DNA of 35,272 bases from Acidobacteriota bacterium (GTDB taxonomy: Bacteria; Acidobacteriota; Thermoanaerobaculia; UBA5066; Gp7-AA6). Below the pieces are notes generated by a model that saw nothing but the letters and a program-made list of their open reading frames with translations, searched no databases and was not told the DNA's origin. The translations under genes and the position numbers were made by a program. This document shows positions 1 through 9,102 of the stretch, piece after piece. Location: contig QHVV01000007.1 of NCBI GenBank assembly GCA_003222385.1, forward strand, positions 1 to 35,272. The letters run 5' to 3'. Position 1 is the first letter of the stretch, and every line of letters begins with the position of its first letter.

Positions 1-1223
1 TTCTGGCGGAGCAAGGCGGACGTGGTGTACCCCCCGGCCGTGGGTGCCGGCCCGAAGAGGATGCCGGGGAAGTGAACTTCGGTGACCCGGCGGATGAGCT
101 CCGTAAAGGGCGTGGGATACGGGCTCGCGACCGTCGGACCTCCGGTGAAGGCGCGGACGACCCGAATCCCGGCGGCAGCTGCGTCGCGGAGAAGGGGGCG
201 CAGGAAGTCTTCGGGATCCACTCCGGGCGGGACCGAGATCACCGTGAAGGCTCCGGTCCTCTTCCCCGCGGCGGTCTCGTAAGGCCTCGGTCCCTCCCAG
301 AAGATCCGGGCCTCGAGGAAGCTCCCGTATCGATCCGGCAGGACGGCGAGCTCCGCCGGGTTGCGCCGCACGCGGTCGAGATGTCGCAGCGGATCGGTCA
401 GAGGGCTGACGAGCTGGTTCGCCATCATGTCGAACGCGATCCGGACCTGGGGATGCGGCTCGACCACCGGGGAATGCAGCTTCGACCATTTCCGGACCAG
501 CTCCTGGAGCGGCGCGGGCGCCGTCGATTCGAATTCGCCGATCGCGTACCCCGCCTGGACCGTCTCGATTCCGAAGAAGCGCACGTCCCGGAGGATCACC
601 TCGACCGTGCCCCCTTCGTTCAAGACGTTCTCAACGCCAGCGAGCAGGTCAGGCCGATGGTCCAGGATCCAGCGGATCCCCCACTCCTGTCCGATTTCCT
701 CGTCCGCCTCCCCGATGAAGACGATGTCGCTCGCGGGAACGATCCCGTGGCTCTTGAGATCTCTCATCGCGAGCGCCTGCGCGAGAGCGAGCGACTTCAT
801 GTCGTAGGCCCCTCGCCCGTACAGGTAGCCGCGCAGGATCCTGCCCTCGAAGGGGGGCGCCTCCTGCCAGGTCTGTCCGGCGACGGGGGCGACGTCGATG
901 TGATTCAGGAGGAGCAGGGCTCCCCGGCGCGAGCGGCCGGCCAGCCGCGCGATCAAATTGCAGCGCCGGGGACGGGGACAGACGATCTCGGTCGGGATGC
1001 CGGCGCATTCGAAGATCGGCTGCAGGAACTTCGCCCCTCGCTCCTCTCCGGGCCCCTCGGTCGTGTCGATCCGGACGTAGTCCCGCAGAAGTCGGACGGG
1101 CTCCATCGCGAGCCACTTCTCGGGCCGACGCGTTGCGTCGGCTTCGAACTGCTCCGGCGGCTTCTTCCGACACGCGCTGGCGAGAACGAGCAGGAGGACG
1201 ATCGGGATCCGACTTTTTTTCAT
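1..1223 (-). CDS. M20 family metallopeptidase, lipoprotein (3' end cut by window edge)
   Basis: Predicted zinc-dependent M20 peptidase/deacylase, about 407 residues visible, with the C-terminus running off the left edge. The N-terminus (MKKSRIPIVLLLVLASAC) is a signal peptide ending in a lipobox with Cys18, so the enzyme is probably anchored to a membrane on the outside of the cytoplasm. Family metal and catalytic motifs are visible: HID at 108-110, GRGAYDMKS with Asp141, and the ADEEIG pair Glu175/Glu176. The last histidine ligand expected near the C-terminus is not in the window. The ATG at 1223-1221 overlaps the TGA of the upstream membrane-protein gene by four bases (ATGA), which supports this start and suggests coupled translation. 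The substrate (peptide or N-acyl amino acid) cannot be read from the sequence. It need not belong functionally to the glycan locus. Confidence 0.85.
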   Translation of the reverse strand, partial: MKKSRIPIVLLLVLASACRKKPPEQFEADATRRPEKWLAMEPVRLLRDYVRIDTTEGPGEERGAKFLQPIFECAGIPTEIVCPRPRRCNLIARLAGRSRRGALLLLNHIDVAPVAGQTWQEAPPFEGRILRGYLYGRGAYDMKSLALAQALAMRDLKSHGIVPASDIVFIGEADEEIGQEWGIRWILDHRPDLLAGVENVLNEGGTVEVILRDVRFFGIETVQAGYAIGEFESTAPAPLQELVRKWSKLHSPVVEPHPQVRIAFDMMANQLVSPLTDPLRHLDRVRRNPAELAVLPDRYGSFLEARIFWEGPRPYETAAGKRTGAFTVISVPPGVDPEDFLRPLLRDAAAAGIRVVRAFTGGPTVASPYPTPFTELIRRVTEVHFPGILFGPAPTAGGYTTSALLRQ

Positions 1224-3571
1224 GGAAGACCCGCGCGCGCCCTTTGCCGCGTCCGGACGGCGAGGGATACGGCCGCGAGAACGTAGACGATCGGTCCCCA
1301 GAGCGAGGCTTCTCCGCCGGGCACCTCTTCCACCCAGTCGATCCGATGGCGGCCGGCCGGAACGGGCACCGCCGAAAAGGCGAGCTGGGCCGGGACGGCG
1401 TCGACCGGGCGGCCGTCCATCCGGACCGATCGAAAACTCCAGAAGCCTCTCAGGACGAAGAGCCACGAAGAGTCCCCGGAGAGCGTTTCCACGATCAAAC
1501 GCGCGGGATCGTTCCGGAGAACCTGGACGATTCCGCCGGGAGACTCTCCCTGCGCCCGCCTCCCGGTCTCCAGCACGATTTCCCCTGACTTCAGACGCGG
1601 CAGGGCCCCCGCCGAAGCGAGCGCGCCGTCCTGCTCGATCCAGCGGGAAACGAGGCGGATGTCGGGAAGAGCAGAGTCGAGCTCGTCCCAATCCTGGAGC
1701 CAGTCTCCGCCGAATCGCCGGTAGCCCGCGATCGCGCGCTGGTCGCGAAAGCGAATGCCCCACTTGAGTCCGAAGCTTCCGAAAAACGCGGCCGAATCCG
1801 AGAAGCTGGCGGCCGCGATCGAGAGGTGCCGCAGGCTCTGCATGCGCGCGAAGTCACCGGAGTCGAAGTCGTGATTGAAAACGGTGCCGCGGCCCCACAG
1901 CCCATGCAGGTGCTCGATCCACGTGCGCCGATAAGCGTCCAGGTAGCTCGCGGTCGAGTCCGCGTACCGGTAGAGCAGCGGCGACGGCGGAGTGTAAGCC
2001 GACTCCCCGAACGTCCGATACGAGCCTCGCGGATCCGAGCGCTCGAGAAAGTGCGCGAAGCGGGTCCGCGAGAAAACTTCCTCCTCGTTCAGGGTGCACG
2101 CGATCCGGCGGCTCGCGACGATCGGGACCGCCGTCAGGAGAGCCAGGGCGCCGCCGAGAGCGGGGCGCGATCGACGCCGGAGGAGATCGAACGCGACGAC
2201 GCTGGCCGTCCAGAGAAGGCCGGCCTCGGCGAGCGCGCCCGGAAGCTTCGAGGACGCGATCGGCGCCATGGACGGATTCGCTCCGATTAGCCGCGCTCCC
2301 TCCCGGCCGGCGGCGTCCGGAAAGAGAGCGGCGAGCCCCGCGACGAGCGTCACGAGGACGCCGGCAGCGAGAGGCCAGCGGCGGGAAGCCGGAAACGCCC
2401 GGAATCGGTCGAAAGCCAGGCCCGCAATCAACGCCAGGGAGAGGACGAGGGCGACCGCGAACTTCTCCGGGTTTCGCAGCGGGAGAGGAGACGCGAGCTT
2501 GCCCCAGACGACCGGGATCAGGCTGGGAAGCACGGAGACCGCGAGCGACAGGCCGAACAGAACGCGACCGAAACGAAACCCCTTCGTTCGGGGCCGTCCG
2601 CTCGAAACGAGCGCGAACACGGCAAACGCGCCGGCATAGAGCGTCGTGAACATCCCGACCGACTTGCCGTGGAGAAGCGACCAACCCCACGTGTCGGCGT
2701 TCGCGAACGTCCAGTTCGAGCCGAAGGGATAAGGGATGAGCAGCTCCAGGAGCCGAAACGGATGGATCGAGAAGTACAGCGATTCGGACAGCTTCATCCC
2801 GAGCACGGCGCGGTTCGTCTCCGGGATCCACAGCGCCGTCGCGACGATCTGCGGCGCGGCCAGCAGCGCCGCGAGGACGAGCGAAGATCCGAAGCCGAGC
2901 AACGCGCGGAGCCGCTCTGCCTGGGCGGTCTCCAGCGAGATCCACAGGAGCGAGGAAACGAGCGCCATCCCGATCGTGAACACGTCTCCGGCGAGGAAGA
3001 TCAGGCCGTAGAGGAAGGAGAGCAGAAGGATTCGGCGACCCTCCGATCGAGCCGGGCGGCCCGTCGCCCAGACGATCCACGGCAGCAGGGCCATTCCCGG
3101 ATGGAGGTTCGGAAAGAAGACCTCGGTCATCCCGACGCCCGAGAACACGTACGTGACCGCGCCGATCCACGCGGCCGCCCGGGAGGCGCGGAGCGACGTC
3201 AGGAGGACGATCATTCCGAGCCCCGCCGCGATCCAGTGCAGGACCGGGAAGAGGCGCATGGCCATCGGGAAGGAAAAGATCGAGAGGAGCGGCCGGACCG
3301 GATAGAGCGCGCCGGCGTTCGGGTTCGGAAGGAGCGGGCGGCCGCCCGAGATTTCGTTCATCCAGACCGGCAGGCGAGCCTGCGCGTAGGCGTCGTGCAT
3401 CGCCTTTTCCATCGGGAGGTTGTAGGGCGCGAGATCCCGTCCCGCGAAATTGCGGCGGAAGAAGAGAGGGTCGGCGAAGACCGCGACCACGAGCAGCGCG
3501 AAGAGAAGTCCGACCGGGGCGAGCCGACGCCGACGCTCCTCCGGCTCCGTCAGTGGCGACTCGCTCGACAA
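1220..3571 (-). CDS. YfhO-like polytopic membrane protein (paralogue 1)
   Basis: Large integral membrane protein of about 783 residues if it starts at TTG 3571. The YfhO family are GT-C-fold proteins linked in Firmicutes to lipoteichoic-acid glycosylation. It has many hydrophobic segments and a soluble C-terminal part ending in a VPAGRHRIDW motif typical of YfhO. The first-loop signature GGRPLLPNPNAGALYP lies at about 76-91 and is shared with the paralogue at 12766-15192 (GGQPFLANPNAGLLYP). The frame stays open upstream to 3742, but that stretch would overlap the divergent gene and reads as an Arg/Pro-rich non-hydrophobic tail. TTG 3571 gives a short charged N-terminus followed directly by the first membrane helix. 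No clear ribosome-binding site supports this start, so it is tentative. The stop overlaps the M20 start by four bases. The substrate is unknown; a role in lipid-linked sugar transfer is inferred. Confidence 0.75.
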   Translation of the reverse strand: MSSESPLTEPEERRRRLAPVGLLFALLVVAVFADPLFFRRNFAGRDLAPYNLPMEKAMHDAYAQARLPVWMNEISGGRPLLPNPNAGALYPVRPLLSIFSFPMAMRLFPVLHWIAAGLGMIVLLTSLRASRAAAWIGAVTYVFSGVGMTEVFFPNLHPGMALLPWIVWATGRPARSEGRRILLLSFLYGLIFLAGDVFTIGMALVSSLLWISLETAQAERLRALLGFGSSLVLAALLAAPQIVATALWIPETNRAVLGMKLSESLYFSIHPFRLLELLIPYPFGSNWTFANADTWGWSLLHGKSVGMFTTLYAGAFAVFALVSSGRPRTKGFRFGRVLFGLSLAVSVLPSLIPVVWGKLASPLPLRNPEKFAVALVLSLALIAGLAFDRFRAFPASRRWPLAAGVLVTLVAGLAALFPDAAGREGARLIGANPSMAPIASSKLPGALAEAGLLWTASVVAFDLLRRRSRPALGGALALLTAVPIVASRRIACTLNEEEVFSRTRFAHFLERSDPRGSYRTFGESAYTPPSPLLYRYADSTASYLDAYRRTWIEHLHGLWGRGTVFNHDFDSGDFARMQSLRHLSIAAASFSDSAAFFGSFGLKWGIRFRDQRAIAGYRRFGGDWLQDWDELDSALPDIRLVSRWIEQDGALASAGALPRLKSGEIVLETGRRAQGESPGGIVQVLRNDPARLIVETLSGDSSWLFVLRGFWSFRSVRMDGRPVDAVPAQLAFSAVPVPAGRHRIDWVEEVPGGEASLWGPIVYVLAAVSLAVRTRQRARAGLP

Positions 3572-3638
3572 GCGCTCAACACACGTTCGGGGTCGAGCGT
3601 GCGCAGTATCGGGAGCTCGGCATGAAGGATTCCGGCTT

Positions 3639-3651
3639 AGGATAGGGCATC
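3639..3651 (+). promoter_or_regulatory. Ribosome-binding site supporting an ATC start
   Basis: AGGA at 3639-3642 lies six bases before ATC 3649-3651. With the in-frame TAG at 3643-3645 and no canonical start before codon 55, this is the only start region that keeps the first membrane helix and the DE motif of the downstream GT-C enzyme. Confidence 0.45.
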
Positions 3652-5088
3652 GCACCGCCGGCGCAAAGTCGCTCTCGCCTCGCGCTCGCGGGAGCTCTCT
3701 TCGTCGTCCTCGTTTCGAGCGCGGCGCGGCTCCGGTTCGCAATCGACCGCCCGCTGTGGTTCGACGAGATCTTCACTCTCTGGGCATCGCGGCTGTCCTT
3801 CCGCGCGCTCGTGGACGCTCTCTCCAACGACTCGGGACCGCCACTCTTCTATCTCCTCGAGAAACCGTTCGTGACGATCGGCGAGCGCCTTTCGGCGGAC
3901 GTCTTCGCGCGCTCGCTCCCCTTCGCCGCAACGATCGCTCTTCTCGTCGGCGTGCTCGCCCTCCCCTCCCGCTCCGCGAAACTCCGGTTCGTCGTCCTGG
4001 CGAGCATCTCGCCCCTGCTGTTTCTCTATTCCGCGGAAGCCCGCGCCTATGCGCTCCTCTCTCTCGCGGTGTTTCTCCTTTTCCTGCTGGCGATCGTCCT
4101 GCCCGAGCGCCCTGGTAACCTCCCGGCGATCGCTCTCCTGGCCGCCGTTTCGCTCTACCTTCATTACCTCGCGCTGTTCGCGGTCGCGGCGCTCATCCTC
4201 GTCGCAGCCGCCGAGAAGCGCGGTCGATCGGCTCTCGCCGCTCTCGCGGGATCGGCTCTCTTTCTCTTCTGGATCCCGATCATGAGAGAGCAGCCGCGTC
4301 AGGCGGTCGCGTGGATGCACGAGTCCGCGGGGGAGCTCGCGACCGGCATCCTCGCATCGCTGGGGGGCGCCGGTCGGATTCCGCCGCCCTTCGGCGCGCC
4401 GCTCCCGCTCCTCCTGGTCGCGCTCGGCGGGGTCCTCGGCCTCGTTCTGGCGTCGTTGCTCGGGCGCTCCTGGCGCATCGATCCGGAGCTCCGGAGGACG
4501 TCCGCGTTTCTCGTCCTCTTTTTCGGTTCCGTTCTTTTCGCCTCTCTCGCGCGCCCGGTCGCGTTCGCCGGCCGAACCGAAATGGCCGTGCTGCCCGTCT
4601 GGCTCTGGGCGATCGCCCGGGCCGGCGAGCAGAGCCGATTCATCCGGGGCGCGATCTGGTCGGCGGTCGCCGTCGCCTCGCTCTCGACGGTCCTGCTCGC
4701 CGCCGCGCCCCGCGGTCCTTCCGCGGCGGCGTGGACTCTCGAGGCTCTCGAGAGAACCGGTCGGCCGCAAGACGTCCTTTTCGCGGGCGCCAGCTTCTAC
4801 CTTCCGGCCCGGCTCGCCGCCGACCGGGGACGGCTCGCGATGGAGCTCCACGCGTTTCCTCTCGAACAGGCGTCGCACCCCGGCTGGACGGTCCCGAGGC
4901 GCTCGACTTCCGAAGACGACGCCGCGGTCGAGCGGGCGCTCGTGCGCGCGGGATCGGCCGGCCGCGTCTTCTTCGCGGTGCCGCCGTCCTACCGCCGAGA
5001 GCTCTCCCCCCTGCTCACGGGCCGCGGCGTCACGCGTCGGATCGTGGAGACTCCTGAGCTGGTTCTCCTGGTCTGGTCTCCGAGATAG
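3649..5088 (+). CDS. GT-C family glycosyltransferase (ArnT/PMT-like), apparent ATC start
   Basis: Polytopic membrane glycosyltransferase, about 479 residues. A first hydrophobic helix is followed by the loop motif [10 protein letters not shown] with Asp39-Glu40, the acidic pair typical of GT-C enzymes that use polyprenyl-phosphate sugars. About eight to ten further hydrophobic segments and a soluble C-terminal part follow. The start is unusual. The in-frame stop at 3643-3645 is followed by no ATG, GTG or TTG until GTG 3811 (codon 55), and starting there would delete the first helix and the DE motif. An ATC at 3649 begins a natural N-terminus (M)[17 protein letters not shown] and has AGGA at 3639-3642, six bases upstream. 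Either ATC is used or an ATG was miscalled. The gene converges on the 5030-6502 gene with a 59-base overlap. Donor and acceptor sugars are unknown. Confidence 0.75.
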   Translation: MAPPAQSRSRLALAGALFVVLVSSAARLRFAIDRPLWFDEIFTLWASRLSFRALVDALSNDSGPPLFYLLEKPFVTIGERLSADVFARSLPFAATIALLVGVLALPSRSAKLRFVVLASISPLLFLYSAEARAYALLSLAVFLLFLLAIVLPERPGNLPAIALLAAVSLYLHYLALFAVAALILVAAAEKRGRSALAALAGSALFLFWIPIMREQPRQAVAWMHESAGELATGILASLGGAGRIPPPFGAPLPLLLVALGGVLGLVLASLLGRSWRIDPELRRTSAFLVLFFGSVLFASLARPVAFAGRTEMAVLPVWLWAIARAGEQSRFIRGAIWSAVAVASLSTVLLAAAPRGPSAAAWTLEALERTGRPQDVLFAGASFYLPARLAADRGRLAMELHAFPLEQASHPGWTVPRRSTSEDDAAVERALVRAGSAGRVFFAVPPSYRRELSPLLTGRGVTRRIVETPELVLLVWSPR

Positions 5089-6502
5089 AGCGCGTCCCGG
5101 CCGATCCGCAGTCCTTACGACCGATCGCGACCAGCGAGAGCCCGGCCGAAGGACGCTCTACTTTTTCGCGCTCGAGAAGGGGCATCAACAGCTTGAACGC
5201 CAGCAGCTGGCTGCGGGGAAGCACCCGGCGGCGGAGAACCCTCCCGTTCAACCACCAGCCGAAGATCCCCGGCCGGTTGACGTACAACACGTCTTCGAGC
5301 ACGAATCCCGCCGCGCGAACTTTTTCCTCGAGCTCGTCCTTCTCGTAGCGCCGGAAGTGGCGGAGATGCTCGTCGAGGGTGCCGAAGAGCCGGGCGAAGG
5401 CGGGCACGAGGAGCACGAGCCGCCCGCCCGGCTGGAGAAGATCGTACATGTCGGCGAGCGTCGCGCGGTCGTCCTCGATGTGCTCGAGCACGTTCAGGCA
5501 GACCACGGTGTCGATCCGCATCGCGCGGACTTCCTCGAGCGCGGTCGGGTCGAGCGGGAAATGGTAAGACGCGACCCGCACGGAAGGGTCGTCCCGGAAC
5601 ACACCCTTCAAGTGCTCGAGCGCGACCGGATCGAGGTCCGACGCCACGAGCAGGTCGCGGCCCTTGAAGTGCCTCGTGATGTTGCCGAACCCCGCGCCGA
5701 TCTCGAGGACCCGCCGGCCGACGGCGTCCTCGAAGCGCGAGACGAGCCACCGGTTGTACGGCTCCAGCCGCGCCATCCGCATGAGCGTCACGTGGCCCAC
5801 GTTCTTCGGATCTTCCACTTCGCGGAGCCCGTGGCGCACGATCGTGGCGAGCGCCGAGACCGCGTCTTTCCAGCCGATCTTCTTGCCCTCGTCGTACGTC
5901 CGCCCGTAATACGAGATCGGAACCTCGTAAATCCGGTAGCCGCGCCGCGCGACCTTGGCCGTGATTTCCGGCTCGATGCCGAAGCGACGCGACTCGATCG
6001 AGAGCGACCGGACCACTTCGCGCCGGAACATCTTGTAGCAGGTCTCCATGTCGGTCAGGTTCAGGTTCGTGAACATGTTGGAGGTCAGCGTCAGGAACCG
6101 GTTCCCGATCGTGTGCCAGAAGTACAGCACCCGCCGCGCGCCTCCTCCCAGAAAGCGCGATCCGTAGACGACGTCGGCGTGGCCGCTCGCGATCGGCTCG
6201 AGCAGCTTCGAGTACTCGCGCGGGTCGTACTCCAGGTCGGCGTCCTGGATGACGACGACGTCCCCCTCCGCATAGCGGAAGCCGACCGACACCGCGGCGC
6301 CCTTCCCCTGGTTAGTCGGCTGCAGGAACACCCGGACGCCGTCCCGACCGTCGATCTCGCGGAGAATCTCGCGCGTGCCGTCCGTCGAAGCGTCGTCGAC
6401 GATCAGGAGCTCTTTTTCGATCGGGACCGCGAGGACCTGCGCGACGATCTCGCGGATCGTGTCGGCCTCGTTGTAGACGGGCATCACCACCGACAGCTTC
6501 AT
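5030..6502 (-). CDS. Bifunctional GT2 glycosyltransferase / SAM-dependent methyltransferase fusion
   Basis: A 490-residue two-domain enzyme. Residues 1 to about 225 are a GT2 domain of the polyprenyl/dolichyl-phosphate sugar synthase type (DPM1-like): [10 protein letters not shown] at 7-16, VDDASTDGT at 35-43, and QDADLEYDP at 86-94 for metal and nucleotide sugar. It lacks C-terminal membrane helices. Residues about 245-470 are a class I methyltransferase with motif [11 protein letters not shown] at 265-274, the acidic SDLDP loop at about 288-292, and LNVLEHIED at 336-344. The GT2 half is a close paralogue of the stand-alone GT2 at 8288-9067. ATG 6502 overlaps the TGA of the upstream GT-C gene (ATGA), and there is no Shine-Dalgarno sequence, so translation is probably coupled. 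The likely role is to make a polyprenyl-phosphate sugar for nearby GT-C enzymes. The methyl acceptor is unknown; a sugar or lipid-linked sugar is inferred. Confidence 0.88.
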   Translation of the reverse strand: MKLSVVMPVYNEADTIREIVAQVLAVPIEKELLIVDDASTDGTREILREIDGRDGVRVFLQPTNQGKGAAVSVGFRYAEGDVVVIQDADLEYDPREYSKLLEPIASGHADVVYGSRFLGGGARRVLYFWHTIGNRFLTLTSNMFTNLNLTDMETCYKMFRREVVRSLSIESRRFGIEPEITAKVARRGYRIYEVPISYYGRTYDEGKKIGWKDAVSALATIVRHGLREVEDPKNVGHVTLMRMARLEPYNRWLVSRFEDAVGRRVLEIGAGFGNITRHFKGRDLLVASDLDPVALEHLKGVFRDDPSVRVASYHFPLDPTALEEVRAMRIDTVVCLNVLEHIEDDRATLADMYDLLQPGGRLVLLVPAFARLFGTLDEHLRHFRRYEKDELEEKVRAAGFVLEDVLYVNRPGIFGWWLNGRVLRRRVLPRSQLLAFKLLMPLLEREKVERPSAGLSLVAIGRKDCGSAGTRSISETRPGEPAQESPRSDA

Positions 6503-8259
6503 GGAGGATGCCTATTGTCGCCCGGCTCGGGACGGGAGGCAGCGACCGGGAGCTCGAATAGATAGATCGAGTAGCCCACTCGCCCGACCGGCCGGCCCCG
6601 GGACGCGAGCTCTCCGTTCAGCCGGCGAAGCGCGGCGGCCAGGTCGTGCGCGCCGTGATAGTCGTGGAATTCCGGGCCGACGGCGAGGTGGAACGCCGAG
6701 ATCGCGACCAGACCCGGGCGCGGAATCGGATCCGCCGCGAAGTCCGGCACGCCCGTGCGGTACAGGACGTCGTCCCCTCCGAAGTAAACGATCGTCGGCT
6801 TCGGGGCCCGGCGTCTCTCGAGCTCACGCGCGAGGCGCTTCAAATCGAGACCCCAGTCCACGTTCGAGTCGGACAGGAGCTTTCGTCCGTTCTCCGGACC
6901 GCCCACAAAAGCATTGAAGTAGGAAAGCTCGTGGGGATGGATCCGGAGGAGCTCGTAACCGGCCACGAGCGGAAGCGCGAGCAGGGCGAGCGCCGCCGGG
7001 GCCGGCCCCCCGCGTGTGGCCCGGCCTCTCGCTGCGGCCGCGCGCACGAAGACGGCCGCTGCCGCGAGGGCGAGGAACGGGTAGACCGGGAGCATGTGCC
7101 GGATGCCGATGTTGTAGGCGGAGCCGATCGAGGAGAGAAAAAGGATCGCGGGCGGCAGGAGAAAGAGGCGCGCTTCCTCCGCGAGCCCGGCGGGCCGGCG
7201 GAGGAAGGACACCAGGGTCACGGCGGTCACCGCGAGAAAGGCGATCGAGCTCTTCAGGGCGAACGCCGCGAAGAAGTAGAACGGAAACCCGTGCACCGAG
7301 CTCTTCCCGAAGAGGTAATTGACGCCTCCGCCGACCGCGCTCTGTCGCAGGACCGAAGCCAGTCCTCCCAAGTAATGGGCCAGCGGGCGCGAGACCGGAA
7401 CGAGCGACTCGATGGCGGCCGAAAGCCTCGGTGCGCCGCGGCCCGCGACCATCTCGTGGATCACGGCCCGCTGGTGATCCGGACTCATCCTCGCGCTCAA
7501 CGGGGCGTAGACCGCGAGTACCACGACGAGCGCGCCCATGACGACCGCGGCGAGCCGCAGGACGGCGCGGGTCGCGGCGCGGCCCGGGCGCGGGTCGCGG
7601 CGCGAGGCGAGGAGACTCTGCAGCAGCAGGATGGGAGGCAGCAGAATCGCCGAGAACTTGGTGGCGAGAGCGAGGCCGAGCGCGAGCGCGGCCAGAGCGA
7701 GCCGGAGGAGCGTCGGCCGGCGGCGCGCCGCTTCCCAGGACAGCACCGCGGCGAGGAAACCGAGCGACGCGCCGACGTCGGTGTGCACGACTCCGGCGTG
7801 CGCCACGAAGTTGGGATCGAGGGCGACCAGGAGCAGAGCGACCAGGGCGGCCGCCGGCCCGTAACGGGACCAGGCGGCGGCGAAAAGAAGAAGGAGGAGA
7901 GCGGCGAGCACGCCCCGGAAGGGAGCGCGCGCCGCCGCGGCGATGGCGTCGGGTGAAACGCGGTTCTCGAACAGAAACTCGTGGCCGAAGTCGGTGAACC
8001 GGGTTCCCATCGGGATGACCGGAGGCGGCGGCGGAAGCGCTAACGACCGGAGGGAAAGGCCCGCGAGGATCTTCGCGAGCGGCGGATGCTCGATGTTGAC
8101 GATCGCGTTGCGGCCCGAGACCTCCAGCCAGCCCGACAGAATGTGCACGGGCTCGTCCGCGGACAGTGAGTCGTCGCGCGCATGGTCCCGCACGAGCTCG
8201 AGAGAGAGGAAGACGAGGGCCGCGGCGGCGAGGACCGTCGCCGCCCGGTCGCGGCTCAC
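6499..8259 (-). CDS. GT-C family glycosyltransferase (PMT/GT39-like)
   Basis: Polytopic membrane glycosyltransferase of 586 residues from a GTG start. The first extracytoplasmic loop carries SADEPVHI with Asp35-Glu36, followed by NIEHPPLAK at about 55-63. Both are characteristic of bacterial PMT-2/ArnT-like enzymes that take sugar from a polyprenyl-phosphate donor. Ten or more hydrophobic stretches follow. Near the C-terminus a soluble segment contains [15 protein letters not shown], also common in this group. The gene sits between two paralogous GT2 genes, 28 bases downstream of one and overlapping the other by four bases (ATGA). The three thus look like one unit in which GT2 enzymes charge the lipid and this enzyme uses it. 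Acceptor and sugar are unknown. Confidence 0.85.
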   Translation of the reverse strand: MSRDRAATVLAAAALVFLSLELVRDHARDDSLSADEPVHILSGWLEVSGRNAIVNIEHPPLAKILAGLSLRSLALPPPPPVIPMGTRFTDFGHEFLFENRVSPDAIAAAARAPFRGVLAALLLLLFAAAWSRYGPAAALVALLLVALDPNFVAHAGVVHTDVGASLGFLAAVLSWEAARRRPTLLRLALAALALGLALATKFSAILLPPILLLQSLLASRRDPRPGRAATRAVLRLAAVVMGALVVVLAVYAPLSARMSPDHQRAVIHEMVAGRGAPRLSAAIESLVPVSRPLAHYLGGLASVLRQSAVGGGVNYLFGKSSVHGFPFYFFAAFALKSSIAFLAVTAVTLVSFLRRPAGLAEEARLFLLPPAILFLSSIGSAYNIGIRHMLPVYPFLALAAAAVFVRAAAARGRATRGGPAPAALALLALPLVAGYELLRIHPHELSYFNAFVGGPENGRKLLSDSNVDWGLDLKRLARELERRRAPKPTIVYFGGDDVLYRTGVPDFAADPIPRPGLVAISAFHLAVGPEFHDYHGAHDLAAALRRLNGELASRGRPVGRVGYSIYLFELPVAASRPEPGDNRHPP

Positions 8260-8287
8260 CCCGGAAAAGGGACCGGTTTCGCCGGAC

Positions 8288-9067
8288 TCAGGCCGATTTC
8301 TCCGTCGTCGCCGCCTCGCGCGATGCCGCGTCCGCTGCCGGGGCCGGCAGCCGCGACGCCTTCGGGGGACGCGGCCCGAACGAGTGCTTGACGAGAGCGC
8401 CGAGCGCGGAGAAGCCGTCCTTCAGCCGGATCTTCTTGCCCTCCGCCTGCGACCGCCCGAAGTAGGAGATCGGCACTTCGAAGATTCGGAACCCGGCGCG
8501 AGCCACCTTGACGGTGAACTCGGCGTCGACGCCGAACCGCTTCGATTCGAGGTCGAGCGCCGGAACGACCCGCCGATGGAACGCCTTGTAGCAGGTCGCC
8601 ATGTCCGTCAAGTTCAGATTGGTGAAGACGTTCGAGATCAAGGTCAGGAGCCGGTTTCCGACGGTGTGCCAGAAGAACTGGACGCGCCGCTCCGAGCTGC
8701 CGAAGAAACGCGAACCATAGACCACGTCGGCGCGGCCCGCCTCGATCGGTCGGATTAGAACCGCGTATTCGGCCGGGTCGTATTCCAGGTCCGCGTCCTG
8801 GATCACGAGGACGTCGCCGCGAGCAGCTTCGAGCGCCGTTCGGACGGCGCGTCCCTTTCCGCGGTTCCGGGGATGGAGCAGCACCCGCACGCCGTCGCGG
8901 CCGTCCCACCGTTTCAGGATTTCGCGCGTCCCGTCCTCGGAGCCGTCGTCGACGACCAGGATCTCCTTTTCGATGGGCACCGCCGCGACCAGCCGGAGGA
9001 TCTCGTCGATCGTGCGGGCTTCGTTGTAAGCCGGGATCAGGACGGAAAGCTTCACGGTTTCCTCCAT
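8288..9067 (-). CDS. GT2 glycosyltransferase, polyprenyl-phosphate sugar synthase-like
   Basis: A 259-residue cytoplasmic GT2 enzyme of the DPM1 type, predicted to transfer a sugar from a nucleotide donor to polyprenyl phosphate. Motifs are LIPAYNEARTIDEI near the N-terminus, VVDDGSEDGT, and [11 protein letters not shown]. There are no membrane helices at the C-terminus, which ends in an Ala/Pro/Arg-rich tail. The frame is open to 9481, but that region is the divergent gene. ATG 9067 has GGGAGC six to eleven bases upstream and gives the N-terminus MEETVKLSVLIPAYNEA, matching the paralogue [13 protein letters not shown]. It is closely similar along its length to residues 1-220 of the fusion protein at 5030-6502, including the shared FTNLNLTDM and EVPISY segments. 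It is first in a three-gene minus-strand unit and is divergent from the STT3-like gene, with 35 bases between them. Confidence 0.87.
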   Translation of the reverse strand: MEETVKLSVLIPAYNEARTIDEILRLVAAVPIEKEILVVDDGSEDGTREILKRWDGRDGVRVLLHPRNRGKGRAVRTALEAARGDVLVIQDADLEYDPAEYAVLIRPIEAGRADVVYGSRFFGSSERRVQFFWHTVGNRLLTLISNVFTNLNLTDMATCYKAFHRRVVPALDLESKRFGVDAEFTVKVARAGFRIFEVPISYFGRSQAEGKKIRLKDGFSALGALVKHSFGPRPPKASRLPAPAADAASREAATTEKSA

Positions 9068-9102
9068 GATAGCTCCCCGCGGCAAGCTCATAATGAAACA
9101 CG

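Noticed and set aside
3811-5088. GTG 3811 as start of the GT-C gene
   Set aside because: It would remove the first membrane helix and the FDEIF motif, which are encoded in the same frame immediately upstream.
5357-6565. 402-codon plus-strand open frame opposite the GT2-methyltransferase fusion
   Set aside because: Antisense shadow; the minus strand has intact GT2 and methyltransferase motifs.
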